A stretch of DNA of 64,000 nt from Rhizobiales bacterium PAR1 (GCA_002256205.1 NKIW01000010.1:1-64000); one strand, 5' to 3'; shown: positions 1 to 9,803, counted from the first letter of the stretch. Notes: a model not told the origin generated them from the letters alone. Numbers and translations are program-made.

Positions 1-870
1 CTGCGTCGTCGCGATATCCGCATGCCCGAGTAGCTGCTGGACGATGCGCAAATCCGCGCCATTCTGGAGAAGGTGCGTGGCAAAGGCATGGCGGAGCACA
101 TGCGGCGACAGCGCCTCGGCCTTGAGCCCTGCCGCACCGGCAAGACGCTTCAACTCTCGCGCAAACACTTGCCGGGGCAGATGACCCAGCTCGCTCTCTG
201 CCGGAAACAGGAATTTCGAGCCCTTGTGCTCGCCGCTGGCCTCAAGCGCCGCGCGATAACGCATCACCGCCGTACGCGCACCTTCGGTCAGGAAGACGAG
301 CCGCTCCTTGCCGCCCTTGCCCTTGATCATCATGCCCTCACGGGCGCGGGCGAAACTCTGCGCCGGCATCGCCACCAGCTCCGAGACACGCAAGCCGGTC
401 GCGTAAAGAAGCTCGATCAGCGCTGCGAGTCGCAATGCGGCTGTCTGGGCCTTGCCGGGTTTGGGCGTTTGGTTCACTTCTTCGGCGACACAAGCCAGCA
501 ACCGGTCGACATCGGCAATCGACATCACCTTCGGCAGAGGTTTACCACGTCGGGGGCCTTCGAGCGTCACGGTGGGGTCATCCGTGCGCATCGCCTCGGC
601 ATAGAGAAAGCCATGGAATTGCCGCAACGCCGAGAGGCGCCGCGCAATCGTCGTGCCTTTGAAATCGCGCTCTGCCAGCGACTGGAGATAGCCCCGGATA
701 TCGGAAACGCTGGCGTCCTCAACCGAAAGCCCATTGTCCGAGAGGTGTTCAAGATAATCCGCGAGATCACGGGCGTAGGCATCGAGCGTGTTCTTCGCGG
801 CGCCGCGCTCGGCAGCAACCATCGCGAGAAACGCACGCACCTGACGTTCTCCGGAAGGCCCCTTGCTCAA
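1..870 (-). CDS. xerD: Tyrosine recombinase XerD (3' end beyond the window)
   Basis: Site-specific recombinase that, with XerC, resolves chromosome dimers at dif. The reverse-strand translation shows an N-terminal SAM-like DNA-binding part and then the catalytic residues: Arg in YATGLRVSEL, Lys in GKGGKERLV, the HxxR box in HVLRHAFATHLL and His in LLGHADIATTQ. The nucleophilic Tyr lies just outside the window, so the gene is cut, not broken. I chose the TTG at 870, which follows an AGGA a few bases upstream and lies 7 bases after the small gene before it. XerD is preferred over XerC because a second Xer protein (62553) fits XerC; the split between the two is an inference. Confidence 0.88.
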   Translation of the reverse strand, partial: MSKGPSGERQVRAFLAMVAAERGAAKNTLDAYARDLADYLEHLSDNGLSVEDASVSDIRGYLQSLAERDFKGTTIARRLSALRQFHGFLYAEAMRTDDPTVTLEGPRRGKPLPKVMSIADVDRLLACVAEEVNQTPKPGKAQTAALRLAALIELLYATGLRVSELVAMPAQSFARAREGMMIKGKGGKERLVFLTEGARTAVMRYRAALEASGEHKGSKFLFPAESELGHLPRQVFARELKRLAGAAGLKAEALSPHVLRHAFATHLLQNGADLRIVQQLLGHADIATTQ

Positions 871-877
871 ACGGTCC

Positions 878-1021
878 TCAGTTCTTCGGCTTCGGTGTGG
901 GGATCACAACGACGATATCCCGCTGCTCCGGCTCGATCATCGCGCCCACGGCATAAAGCGCCGCATAGCCCAGACCCGCCAGAATGCCGATGACAACCAA
1001 TATCCGAACAAGAAATAACAT
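878..1021 (-). CDS. Small single-pass membrane protein upstream of xerD
   Basis: A 47-residue protein starting MLFLVRILVVIGILAGLGYA. One N-terminal transmembrane helix (about residues 3-28) is followed by a short polar tail rich in Pro and Lys (PTPKPKN). Its stop lies 7 bases before the xerD TTG, and an AGGA that serves xerD overlaps its end, so the two are probably co-transcribed. The codons are clean and there are no internal stops. I recall small proteins of this kind next to xerD in other Hyphomicrobiales but cannot give a function. Confidence 0.6.
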   Translation of the reverse strand: MLFLVRILVVIGILAGLGYAALYAVGAMIEPEQRDIVVVIPTPKPKN

Positions 1022-1191
1022 GGGGTGAAAAAGCCCTCATTCCAGCGCCCGTTATCCGCCCCGGACAAACGCATTGCAAGCCTGCTGCGGCAAACCAGCG
1101 TTTTCAAAACCGCAATGTGACAAAAGTCGGTAGATATTTGCCCCGGATTTTGCATTAGGTGTGCGCAGAAATTTTCCAAGTCCGGTTTTCG

Positions 1192-1815
1192 ATGATCGAC
1201 GCGCCCGCCCCAGTCCAGTCGAGTTCACCCTCGACCGCTCGCCTGCTCGAAAAGCTGAGGGGCCGCCATATCGTGCTTGTCGGCCTGATGGGCGCCGGAA
1301 AGACCTCGGTCGGCAAGCGCCTCGCGCAACGTCTCGGCCTGCCGTTTGTTGATTCGGACCATGCGATCGAGGAATCGGCGCGCATGACCATTCCTGAGAT
1401 TTTCGCTGAACGCGGCGAGACCGAATTCCGCGCCGGCGAGCGCAAGGTGATCGCCCGGCTGCTTGGCGAACGCCAGCAAGTGATCGCGACCGGCGGCGGG
1501 GCCTATATGGACGCCGAGACGCGGGCCCGTGTCCGCGAGCAGGCGGTTTCTCTCTGGCTCAACGCCGAATTGCCGACGCTGATGCGCCGCGTGCAACGGC
1601 GCCAGAACCGCCCGCTGCTGCAAGGCGCCGACCCGGAAGCCACGATGCGCGAGCTGATGGAGCGGCGCTACCCGGTTTATGCCGAGGCCAATGCCTCGAT
1701 CATGAGTCAGGAAGTGCCGCACGAACTGATGGTGCAGGCTGCCGTCGATTCGTTACTCACCTATCTCGATAAGGCCGAACCGGCCTCCGACACCCTGAAG
1801 GACGCTGCCCCATGA
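1192..1815 (+). CDS. aroK: Shikimate kinase
   Basis: Phosphorylates shikimate at the 3-hydroxyl with ATP, the fifth step of chorismate synthesis, in the cytosol. The 207-residue protein has the Walker A loop GLMGAGKTSVGKRLA near residue 33, the shikimate-binding D(S)D pair in FVDSDHAIEE, the GGG motif in ATGGGAYM, and the lid Arg in RPLL. The ATG at 1192 gives a normal N-terminal arm; an in-frame GTG at 1159 is an alternative. Its stop overlaps the aroB start by four bases (ATGA), so the two enzymes are translationally coupled. Confidence 0.95.
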   Translation: MIDAPAPVQSSSPSTARLLEKLRGRHIVLVGLMGAGKTSVGKRLAQRLGLPFVDSDHAIEESARMTIPEIFAERGETEFRAGERKVIARLLGERQQVIATGGGAYMDAETRARVREQAVSLWLNAELPTLMRRVQRRQNRPLLQGADPEATMRELMERRYPVYAEANASIMSQEVPHELMVQAAVDSLLTYLDKAEPASDTLKDAAP

Positions 1816-2933
1816 CGACCACGGCCACAAGAACCGTGCGAGTCGATCTCGCGGGCCGCAGCTATGATATCCTGATCGGGCGCGACCAGCTTGCAGGCGC
1901 GGGCGCTGCCATAGCCGCCGCGACCAAGGCACGCGGTTGCCTGATCGTCACGGACGAGGTGGTCGCTCGGCATCATCTCGCCACGCTGGAAGCCTCCCTA
2001 ACGTCAGCTGGCCTCACACATGCGACGCTGGTGCTGCCAGCGGGCGAGAAAACCAAATGCTGGGCTTATCTCGAAAAAACGACCGAGGCGATCATCGCCA
2101 ACAAGCTCGAACGGGGTGATGCGGTTGTCGCGCTTGGCGGTGGTGTGATCGGTGATCTTGCCGGTTTTGCTTCGGCGATTGCCCGGCGCGGCATGCGCTT
2201 CGTGCAGCTACCAACCTCGCTGCTGGCGCAGGTCGACAGCTCCGTTGGCGGGAAAACAGGCATTAATTCCCCTCTTGGAAAGAACCTCATCGGGGCTTTT
2301 CATCAGCCGAACCTCGTCATCGCCGACACCGGGGTGCTCGATACGCTCTCGATGCGCGAATTCCGTGCCGGCTATGCCGAGGTCGTCAAATACGGCCTCA
2401 TCGACCGCCCGGAGTTCTACCACTGGCTTGAAGCCGGCGCCTGGCGCGGCATTTTCTCCGGCGGGCCGGAGCGTGAGGAAGCCGTTGCGATCTCCTGCGC
2501 CGCCAAGGCCGCGATTGTCGCCCGTGACGAAACTGAAACCGGGGATCGCGCGCTGCTGAACCTCGGTCACACCTTCGGCCATGCGCTTGAAGCGCTGGTG
2601 CATTATGATGGCGCGCGGCTCGTCCACGGCGAAGGCGTCGCCGTCGGCATGGCGATGGCGCATCGTTTCTCGCAGAGTCTCGGGCTTTGTTCGCAGGAAA
2701 TCCCGAGCCGCGTCGCCGCACACTTGCAGGAGGTCGGCCTGCCGACGAAATTGCAAGATGTTCCGGGTGATATCGGCTCACCCGAGGCCATTCTCGAAGC
2801 TATCCGGCAGGACAAAAAGGTGAGCCGCGGCACGCTGACCTTCATCTTGACGCGCGATATCGGTGCGAGCTTTATCGCCAAGGATGTCCCGGCGGATAAG
2901 GTGCTCGACTTCCTGCGCAGCGAAGCCGCCTGA
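1812..2933 (+). CDS. aroB: 3-dehydroquinate synthase
   Basis: Converts DAHP to 3-dehydroquinate using NAD and a divalent metal, the second step of the shikimate pathway. The 373 residues show the nucleotide-binding GGGVIGDLAGF stretch, the SSVGGKTGIN active-site loop, and the metal-binding His residues in LNLGHTFGHALE and VHGEGVAVGM. Length is typical for the family. It overlaps aroK by four bases. The stop lies 3 bases from the stop of the convergent glucan exporter gene, with no room for a terminator between them. Confidence 0.96.
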   Translation: MTTTATRTVRVDLAGRSYDILIGRDQLAGAGAAIAAATKARGCLIVTDEVVARHHLATLEASLTSAGLTHATLVLPAGEKTKCWAYLEKTTEAIIANKLERGDAVVALGGGVIGDLAGFASAIARRGMRFVQLPTSLLAQVDSSVGGKTGINSPLGKNLIGAFHQPNLVIADTGVLDTLSMREFRAGYAEVVKYGLIDRPEFYHWLEAGAWRGIFSGGPEREEAVAISCAAKAAIVARDETETGDRALLNLGHTFGHALEALVHYDGARLVHGEGVAVGMAMAHRFSQSLGLCSQEIPSRVAAHLQEVGLPTKLQDVPGDIGSPEAILEAIRQDKKVSRGTLTFILTRDIGASFIAKDVPADKVLDFLRSEAA

Positions 2934-2936
2934 ACG

Positions 2937-4712
2937 CTACTTCACCGCCGCTTCGACCGGCGCCGTCGCCATGAATTGCGCCTGCGCGAGTGCAGCAAAG
3001 CGCCCGTTGAGCGCGACGAGCTCGTCAAAGGTCCCGCTTTCGACAATCCGGCCCTTGTCCAGCACGAGGATCTGATCGGCGTTGCGAATGGTCGCGAGGC
3101 GGTGCGCAATCACGAAGGTTGTGCGGTTTTTCATCACCTCTTCGAGCGCCTTTTGCAACTTCTGCTCGGTCGAGGCGTCGAGCGCGCTGGTGGCTTCATC
3201 AAGGATCAGGATTGGCGGGTTCTTGAGCAGCGCGCGCGCAATCGACAGCCGCTGACGCTCGCCACCCGAGAGCGAACGCCCGCGCTCGCCGACAACCGTG
3301 TTGAGCCCATCCGCCTGACGGCCAATGAATTCGAGCGCCTGCGCGCGTTCGAGCGCATCCATCATTTCGGCATCGGTCGCATCCGCGCGGCCAACCTCCA
3401 GGTTCTCGCGAATGGTCCGCGCAAAGAGCATCGGCTCCTGAAACACCACGGCGATGTTCCGCCGGAGGGATTGTAGCGAAAATTCCCGGATATCGTGTCC
3501 GTCGATCAGAATTTGACCCGATTGCGGATCAAAAGCACGATGCAGAAGCCCGAGGGTCGTCGACTTGCCCGAGCCGGTCGATCCCACGAGCGCGATGGTC
3601 TTGCCCTTGGCCACGGTAAAGCTCAGGTCGGCGATTGCCGGACGTTTGCCGTCGTAGGAGAACGAGACGTTATCGAAGGTCACTTCGCCGTTGAGCTGGC
3701 CGGCATCCGCCGCATGCGGGCGATCCTGCACTTGCGGCATTGTATCGAGAATTTTGAAGAATTCGCGCAGCTTGGGTGCCTGCATGAAGAGCTGGTTCAC
3801 AAAGCCGACCGCCGCTTCGAGCTTGCCGATCAGCAGCGTCGCATAGCCCATGAAGGTGACGATGTCGCCGACGCTCGCCTTGTCATCGAGGTGCAACCAG
3901 GTGCCCAGCAGGAAAATCGCTGTAACGGTTAGTGTCGAGGAGGCGCGAGTTGCAACCGACGCCAGCGCCCACCACGAAAGCACCGGCAACTGCGCGGTCA
4001 GCAGCCGGTCGATCACCAGGCGAAGCTGCGAGAGTTCCGCCTGCACACGGGTAAAGCTCTGGATCACAGGAATATTGCCGATGGCATCCGAGGTATGTTC
4101 GGCAAGCTCGGAGTTGAACTCTTCCACCCGCTCCTGAAGGCTCGCGGCGCGATTGACGACGATGCCCATCAACACCGCGAAGATCGCGACAAGAAACACC
4201 AGCAACAGCGCGAGCCGCCAGTTGATCAGCAGTGTGAAGGGCAGAAGGAACAGCAGCGACACCAGCGCCGTGCAGTGATCGCGCAGGAAACCGAGCCAGA
4301 GCCAGAACATGCCGGAGGCGCCATCCAGCATCACCTTGAGCGTCCGGCCGGAGTGGGTGGCGCTGTGAAAAGAGAGCGGCAGGGTCAGCACATGCTCGAA
4401 GTAGTGGCTCATCACATTGAGCCGCTGGCGATGCGCCAGCCGGTCAGCGTGCAGCGCTACCGTGACGCCGCCAAGGATCGTTACAAGGCCAAAGCCGAGC
4501 CACATGGCGATCAGCGGGAGAAGCGATTCCAGCGTCGGCTTGCTGCCTGCGATCTGCGAACCGGTCAGCAGGTTGATGATCCGTCCGAAGAGATAGGGTT
4601 CCGCGAACATCGCGACAGCCAGCGCAAGGTTGGCGAGCACCAGCAAGGCACCAAGCCGAAGCTCCGGCCCGAGCTGAAGTAGGACGCGCAGGTAAAGGCG
4701 GGGAAGCGACAT
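2937..4712 (-). CDS. ndvA: Cyclic beta-1,2-glucan ABC exporter (NdvA/ChvA type)
   Basis: A half-size ABC exporter of 591 residues with an N-terminal six-helix membrane domain (about residues 20-310) and a C-terminal ATPase. The ATPase carries Walker [10 protein letters not shown], signature [16 protein letters not shown], Walker [13 protein letters not shown] and the switch His in [14 protein letters not shown]. The N-terminal sequence, including [14 protein letters not shown], resembles the ChvA/NdvA family, which moves cyclic beta-1,2-glucan to the periplasm for osmo-adaptation and host interaction. No glucan synthase (ndvB) is in the window, so the substrate rests on family likeness only. 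Confidence 0.85.
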   Translation of the reverse strand: MSLPRLYLRVLLQLGPELRLGALLVLANLALAVAMFAEPYLFGRIINLLTGSQIAGSKPTLESLLPLIAMWLGFGLVTILGGVTVALHADRLAHRQRLNVMSHYFEHVLTLPLSFHSATHSGRTLKVMLDGASGMFWLWLGFLRDHCTALVSLLFLLPFTLLINWRLALLLVFLVAIFAVLMGIVVNRAASLQERVEEFNSELAEHTSDAIGNIPVIQSFTRVQAELSQLRLVIDRLLTAQLPVLSWWALASVATRASSTLTVTAIFLLGTWLHLDDKASVGDIVTFMGYATLLIGKLEAAVGFVNQLFMQAPKLREFFKILDTMPQVQDRPHAADAGQLNGEVTFDNVSFSYDGKRPAIADLSFTVAKGKTIALVGSTGSGKSTTLGLLHRAFDPQSGQILIDGHDIREFSLQSLRRNIAVVFQEPMLFARTIRENLEVGRADATDAEMMDALERAQALEFIGRQADGLNTVVGERGRSLSGGERQRLSIARALLKNPPILILDEATSALDASTEQKLQKALEEVMKNRTTFVIAHRLATIRNADQILVLDKGRIVESGTFDELVALNGRFAALAQAQFMATAPVEAAVK

Positions 4713-4878
4713 GGAGACCTCGGCGGCGTGTTAAGACTGGCTTATGGCGCTGCCGAGATGAACGTCAACTGAGTGGTTCAAGCCTTAAGCTTAACCCTTC
4801 CTTTAGCTGCACCGCATAACGTGACGCAGGACCGCGAGAATGCGGCGCGTATTGCGTGCCAGCCGAAGGACGAGACCC

Positions 4879-5655
4879 ATGGACATTTCAACCATTGTCG
4901 GGACATTGCTGGGCGTTGCCACGGTTCTCGTCCTGATGCTCATGGATGGCCATGTTAGCATCTACCTCTCCGAGCACGCGGCAATCGTGATTTTCGGCGG
5001 CGCGACCGCCTCCACGATGATCCGCTTCCCCTTCTCCTCGATGCTGCACGGCCTGCCGATGGGCATGCGGTTCGCGCTTCAGTTGCGCCCGCTCGACCCC
5101 CGCGCCCTCATCGAGGAAATCACCAAGATTGCCGAGATCATGCGCAAATCGGGCCCGATGGCGCTCGAAAATCAGCAGGTCGATGACCCCTTCCTGGCGC
5201 AGGGTATCCGCTACGTGGTCGACGGCTACGATGCCGAGTTCATCCAGAACACCATGGAAAAGGACCGCGATACCTTCCTCGCCCATCTCGATGAGGGCCA
5301 AAAGATCTATCGCGCCATCGGCGATTGTGCACCGGCCTGGGGCATGATCGGGACTCTTCTGGGCATGGTTGGCATGTTCGCGAACATGGACGACCCTTCC
5401 AAGCTCGGCCCGTTCATGGCGACCGCGCTGCTCGCGACGCTCTACGGCGCGCTGGTTGCGAACCTTTTCTGTCTACCGATCGCCGACAAGCTTCACGTCA
5501 AGCTGGAGGAAGAGGATATCTCGCGCTCGCTGATCATCGACGGCGTGATGCAGATCCGCCTTGCGAAGAGCCCCGGCATCATCCGCGAGATGCTGATTTC
5601 GTACCTGCCGGATCATCACAAGGCGCAATTCGCCGACGCCGACGCTGCGGCCTGA
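4879..5655 (+). CDS. motA: MotA-like stator protein (MotA/TolQ/ExbB family)
   Basis: A 258-residue integral membrane protein with two N-terminal helices (about 4-22 and 29-48), a charged cytosolic loop rich in Glu/Lys/Arg, and two C-terminal helices that include GMIGTLLGMVGMFANM and ATALLATLYGALVANLFCLP. This is the MotA/PomA layout, the rotor-facing half of an ion-driven flagellar stator. I chose the ATG at 4879 (MDISTIVGTLLG) because it follows AAGGA and gives the normal family N-terminus. The motB-like gene follows after 21 bases. No other flagellar genes are near. Confidence 0.85.
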   Translation: MDISTIVGTLLGVATVLVLMLMDGHVSIYLSEHAAIVIFGGATASTMIRFPFSSMLHGLPMGMRFALQLRPLDPRALIEEITKIAEIMRKSGPMALENQQVDDPFLAQGIRYVVDGYDAEFIQNTMEKDRDTFLAHLDEGQKIYRAIGDCAPAWGMIGTLLGMVGMFANMDDPSKLGPFMATALLATLYGALVANLFCLPIADKLHVKLEEEDISRSLIIDGVMQIRLAKSPGIIREMLISYLPDHHKAQFADADAAA

Positions 5656-5676
5656 GCCGGGACGGGATAACAGACC

Positions 5677-6498
5677 ATGGCGCGCAAGAAGGGTGGACAT
5701 GCAGCAGGCGGACACGGCTGGTTCGTGACCTTCGCCGACCTGATGGGGCTTCTCCTGAGTTTCTTCGTGATGCTCGTGGCCTTCTCGCAGCCGAAGACCA
5801 AGGAACAGGCGCTCGTCGCCGGCTCGATGCGCGACGCCTTCGGCAACCAGAAGCACACCCGCGCCAACGGCATGATCGACATCGACGGCAGCCCGGCCCG
5901 CCGCAAACTCCAGAATGTCGCCAAGACGACGCCGGACACCGCCGGCACGGTCGCCGTTCCAGACAAGTACATGCAGCGCGACACGGCGAGCGAAGGCACA
6001 CACATGGCCGACCGCGGGTTCACCACCGCCGCCGCCACGCTGCGTCAGGCCCTGCAGGAAATGCCAGAAATCACCGAGATTTCGCGCAATATCACGGTCG
6101 AAGAAACCCCCGAAGGGCTCGACATCCAGATCGTTGATCAGGATGGTCGCTCGATGTTCCCGGAAGGCGCGGCGCTTCCCTACGAGCGCACCCGCAAGGT
6201 TCTGGCTGCCATTGCACCGACCCTGCGCCGCATGCCGAACCGCATTCGCATTTCAGGCCACACCAGTTCGGAAAATGGCGCTACGCGCAATCGCGGCGCC
6301 GGCTGGAAGCTCTCCAGCGATCGTGCCGTCTCGGTGCGCGATATCCTCGCCAGCTCTGGCGTGCCGGATGATCGCTTCGAATCGGTAATCGGCCGGGCCG
6401 ATACCTCGCCGGTGTTTCCGGATGATCCGTTCCTTGCGCCGAACCGCCGCGTATCGATCCTGCTGGTGCGCGAAGCCCCGCCGCTGCCGCCGAAATAA
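5677..6498 (+). CDS. motB: MotB-like stator protein with OmpA peptidoglycan-binding domain
   Basis: A 273-residue protein with one N-terminal transmembrane helix (about residues 19-40) that carries the ion-binding Asp in FADLMGLLLSFFVML. A linker of about 100 residues leads to a C-terminal OmpA/MotB domain with RIRISGHTSS, the LSSDRAVSVRDIL helix and the NRRVSILLV strand. In MotB proteins this domain anchors the stator to peptidoglycan. The pairing and order with the upstream motA-like gene support a two-gene stator operon. Whether it drives flagella or serves as a second stator set cannot be told from this window. Confidence 0.87.
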   Translation: MARKKGGHAAGGHGWFVTFADLMGLLLSFFVMLVAFSQPKTKEQALVAGSMRDAFGNQKHTRANGMIDIDGSPARRKLQNVAKTTPDTAGTVAVPDKYMQRDTASEGTHMADRGFTTAAATLRQALQEMPEITEISRNITVEETPEGLDIQIVDQDGRSMFPEGAALPYERTRKVLAAIAPTLRRMPNRIRISGHTSSENGATRNRGAGWKLSSDRAVSVRDILASSGVPDDRFESVIGRADTSPVFPDDPFLAPNRRVSILLVREAPPLPPK

Positions 6499-6531
6499 AG
6501 GCACTTCGCCCGGCGTGGCCGCCCCTCGCGC

Positions 6532-7044
6532 CTATTTTGGCGAAACCAGCATCACCCAATACACACGGTGCCGCGAGCCCGGCTTCGCAATCGCCGAGAT
6601 GGCAAAGCGTCGCCCGTCGCGCGCCTTGAGCACAGCATCATGCCCCGGCGCCCCGCGCCAGCCTGAAAAGGCATCGGCGAAGCTATGATAGCCGCCGGTA
6701 ACGCTGCGTTTGACCGCCTGCGGCGCATAACCCGCTGCCGTCAGCGCTGCCGAAATGCCCACGCCACCGCCATCCGAGAGATCCCCGCGCTCGGCAAGCC
6801 GCCGCGCCTCGCTCTCGGCAAGGCGCTGGAGACGCTCATCCCACAGGAGTGGCGCGAGTCCTCCCTGCGCGCGATAAGCGTTGATAATCTCGCTCGCCGT
6901 CACCGGATCGAGGGCCGCACCGGGCTGAGCGAGATCGGCGTAGAACGCCGGTTGCGGCCGCGAAGGCTCCGGCGCGCTGCACCCGCCGATCCCAAGGGCA
7001 AGCGCCAGCGCCGCTACGCTGGCAGGACAAGGCAAACCGGCCAT
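6532..7044 (-). CDS. CAP/SCP-domain lipoprotein
   Basis: A 170-residue protein with a signal peptide ending in a lipobox (LGIGGC, Cys about residue 22), so probably lipid-anchored. The rest matches a bacterial CAP (SCP/PR-1) domain: a helix with INAYRAQGGLAPLLWDERL, LQRLAESEARRLAERGDL, and a C-terminal HDAVLKARDGRRFAISAIAKPG stretch. The usual first His of CAP proteins appears to be replaced, as SDGGG stands where an H is common. Its start codon overlaps the stop of the MscS gene by one base, so it is translated after the channel. Function is unknown. Confidence 0.75.
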   Translation of the reverse strand: MAGLPCPASVAALALALGIGGCSAPEPSRPQPAFYADLAQPGAALDPVTASEIINAYRAQGGLAPLLWDERLQRLAESEARRLAERGDLSDGGGVGISAALTAAGYAPQAVKRSVTGGYHSFADAFSGWRGAPGHDAVLKARDGRRFAISAIAKPGSRHRVYWVMLVSPK

Positions 7045-9503
7045 CAGCGTTCTCCCTTGGCCGAAGGCTTTTCAATCGGGCCCGTTTCCGCCCCCAGAAG
7101 GTCGGCCTCGGAAACCGGCGTGCCCGGTGCAGCAAGATTGGTGATCTCAAGGCGGCGTGTCGGATAGGGAATATCGATCTTCGCCTCGCGTAACCGGCGG
7201 AAGATGTCGAACAGCAGCTCGGACCGCGTCGCCGCCATGGCGTCGACATCGACGAAACACCTTAACTCGAAATCAAGGCCCGATTCGCCGAGATCCTTGA
7301 AAATCACCACGGGCCCCGGCTCGCTCATCACCTCGCGATGCGCCAGTGCCGCATCCTTCAGGAGTTTCTGCACTTCTTCCGGGTCAGCCTGATAATCGAC
7401 ATTCACGGGGATGATGATCCGGCCCGTGCGATCCGCGTGCATCCAGTTCTTCACCCGCCCCGAAATCAGTTCGGAATTCGGAATGATCAGGCTCGCGCGG
7501 TCAAAGGTCTGGATTTCGGTAGCGCGAACGTTGATTTTCTTCACTGTCCCTTGCTCGGTCCCGAGCACGATCCAGTCACCTACCCGGATCGGGCGTTCCC
7601 AGAGGAGGATGAGACCCGAGACAAAATTCTCGACAATCGAGCGCAAACCAAAACCGATACCCACCGAGAGGGCGCCAGCAACAATCGTCAGCTTTTCAAG
7701 GCTGAACCCCAGCTGCGACAGTGCCGCCATCGTCGCGATGATCATGCCGACATAGCCGAAAATCGTTCGTATCGAGTTCCTGAGACCTCGATCCAGCTCG
7801 GTATGCGGCAGATAGCTGGTTTCCAGCCAGTTCTGGATCGCGCGCGTCGCGATCGAACCGATAATGAAAAACGCCAGCGCCATCGCGATATTCGACAGCG
7901 AAATCGTCACGCCGCCGACCTGAAAGCCGAAAAACGCCCCCTTGAGGTTACCGATGAGGTTCGAGGAATCGAGCCCCCAGGGTGCCAGCGCCAGCATGAT
8001 CGTCGCGACGATCAGGATCATTCGTGCAAGGCCCGAGCCCAGCACGCTGAACTGATCGAGCGAACTCGCGGTAAGGCCAGTGGCTTCGCGGACCCGGCGC
8101 CCCAGCACGCCCGTAGAGGAAAGACCCGTGCCGAGGAGTTCATCGATAAAGACCAGCACCAGCAGCGCCACCAGCGCAAGAATGGTCAGCCAAACCACTT
8201 GCGTGGTCAGGAACCCCGCGAGCGAGACATAACCGAAAAGAGCGGAGCCGCCGATGATCGCGGTCGCGGTCCAGGCCGCTAGGCGGATCGGGAGGAAACC
8301 GCCGGTCGTGCCTTCCATCGCGGCTTCGCCAAAGGCGCGCTTGAGCCCGCGCGCCAGCGACAGGGCGATCATGACGGCAAAAATACCCTTGGTTGCCACG
8401 GTCATCGGCAAGGAAGCGACCGTCGCGGCCTGCATGGCATCAAACACCTTGCCGACAGCAAAGAGGAGCGCCACCAACCGGATCATGCGCCAGAGTTCGA
8501 TCGCCATGCGATCCGAGAGCCCGAATAGCCGCCGGTCAGCCCGGGCCGGCGAGAGGACGCCCGTGGCAAGCCCGCTCATCGCGAAGACAAAGGCAAACCC
8601 GTTGGTAATCGACTCCATCACCGGATCAGCACGGCCCGGCAGCAACCCGAAGCCCTGAAAGAGCCAATGGACAAGGAAGAACAACGCCGCCGGTGCAAGC
8701 GCATTGAGCAGCACCATCCGGAGCGCCATCAAGGCCTTGGCCAGCCGCGTGAGGTTGCCACCGGCATCAACGCCGCCTCCAAGCAGACGCCCGAAGGAGG
8801 CATTCCGGACCCACTGACGCGCACGCGGCAACCCGACGACGGCCACGAAGGCGAGAAGCACGAGAACGACGCCCTCATACCAGTCCAGATTGGCGTAAAT
8901 GACCTCGGCCCAATGCTGCATCAGGAAGCGGAAAGCTCTGAAATCGCCCGGCATCGCCTTTGAGACATCGATCCAGAGGAGCGGCGAGACAATCGAAGCG
9001 CCCTGCTGGAGAATCTGGCGGGTAAAATTCTGGCGGCGGCGCTCAGCAATCGCCTCCTTCATCTGGTCAAGACGAAGATCCAGCGCGCGTGAAAGGCGCA
9101 GCGTTTCATCCGCCTCGCGCCATTGTTGCTGTTGGTCCGCGCGGTCCTTTGCGACATCCGCGCTTTCCGTCACGCCTTTGCTGGCATCCGGTGCGGGCCC
9201 CAGCTTCTCGATGCGGGCCTTGATTTCATCCGCACGCGGTTGTTCGCGCTGGATGATCTCGTCCACTGCCTGCGCCAGCGGCTCGATCCGGGCGCGCAGT
9301 TCCGAAAGACGCTTGTCGTCAAGGGTCTCACGCTGAAGTGCCGCCTCGATCTGGGTGAGCTCGAGACGTCCCGATTCAAGTTGCGCCCGCATATCCTTTG
9401 CAGGCTGGGCGTGCACGAAACTGCCGAGCAAAGCGATCAACAACGCTGCCAGCAGGGTGCGGAGAGAAGCAACAGCGAAAAGGAAGCGAGAATTGCGGGT
9501 CAT
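7044..9503 (-). CDS. Large mechanosensitive channel, MscS family with N-terminal DUF3772
   Basis: An 819-residue protein. A signal peptide (about 1-33, ending SFVHAQ) leads to a periplasmic helical region with charged coiled-coil character (about 35-160, DUF3772-like). Roughly ten membrane segments follow, then the MscS core: the Gly/Ala-rich pore helix with AGALSVGIGFGLRSIVENF, the beta domain with ERPIRVGDWI, and the IPNSELIS loop. It opens under membrane tension to release solutes. It is coupled by a one-base overlap to the downstream CAP lipoprotein and lies downstream of the cbb3 genes on the same strand. Confidence 0.88.
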   Translation of the reverse strand: MTRNSRFLFAVASLRTLLAALLIALLGSFVHAQPAKDMRAQLESGRLELTQIEAALQRETLDDKRLSELRARIEPLAQAVDEIIQREQPRADEIKARIEKLGPAPDASKGVTESADVAKDRADQQQQWREADETLRLSRALDLRLDQMKEAIAERRRQNFTRQILQQGASIVSPLLWIDVSKAMPGDFRAFRFLMQHWAEVIYANLDWYEGVVLVLLAFVAVVGLPRARQWVRNASFGRLLGGGVDAGGNLTRLAKALMALRMVLLNALAPAALFFLVHWLFQGFGLLPGRADPVMESITNGFAFVFAMSGLATGVLSPARADRRLFGLSDRMAIELWRMIRLVALLFAVGKVFDAMQAATVASLPMTVATKGIFAVMIALSLARGLKRAFGEAAMEGTTGGFLPIRLAAWTATAIIGGSALFGYVSLAGFLTTQVVWLTILALVALLVLVFIDELLGTGLSSTGVLGRRVREATGLTASSLDQFSVLGSGLARMILIVATIMLALAPWGLDSSNLIGNLKGAFFGFQVGGVTISLSNIAMALAFFIIGSIATRAIQNWLETSYLPHTELDRGLRNSIRTIFGYVGMIIATMAALSQLGFSLEKLTIVAGALSVGIGFGLRSIVENFVSGLILLWERPIRVGDWIVLGTEQGTVKKINVRATEIQTFDRASLIIPNSELISGRVKNWMHADRTGRIIIPVNVDYQADPEEVQKLLKDAALAHREVMSEPGPVVIFKDLGESGLDFELRCFVDVDAMAATRSELLFDIFRRLREAKIDIPYPTRRLEITNLAAPGTPVSEADLLGAETGPIEKPSAKGER

Positions 9504-9626
9504 GAAGGCCGGGAGCTGAGAGCGGGAGAAGGGGGGGGAGGCAATCCCTCTCCACCGATTCGGGCGACAGCATGACCTTAACGTCAGGAAACGGGCTGCA
9601 AAGCCCTGATACCTTGAAATCCGGGG

Positions 9627-9803
9627 TCAGCCCGGCGTTTTCGGCACATCAGAGCTTCTTGGCAGGTCTTCGTCATCGAGAACGCGATGCGCTGCGCCTT
9701 CGAGATCTTCGTATTGACCATTTCGCATCGACCACAGGAAGGCGCCGAGACCGGCGAGGCCAAGCCCGAGGGCCAGCGGGACGAGATACACCAGAACGTT
9801 CAT
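9627..9803 (-). CDS. ccoS: cbb3 oxidase maturation protein CcoS
   Basis: A 58-residue membrane protein starting MNVLVYLVPLALGLGLAGLG, with one helix (about 4-25) followed by WSMRNGQYEDLEGAAHRVL, the typical CcoS motif with the conserved G-Q-[FY]-[ED]-D-[LP] run. CcoS is needed for cofactor insertion into the cbb3 oxidase. Its ATG overlaps the ccoI stop by four bases (ATGA). The acidic C-terminus (DDEDLPRSSD) is also usual. It is the last gene of the ccoGHIS run. Confidence 0.9.
   Translation of the reverse strand: MNVLVYLVPLALGLGLAGLGAFLWSMRNGQYEDLEGAAHRVLDDEDLPRSSDVPKTPG

Noticed and set aside
73-993. 306-residue plus-strand frame at the window start
   Set aside because: It is antisense to xerD, whose catalytic motifs read clearly on the minus strand.
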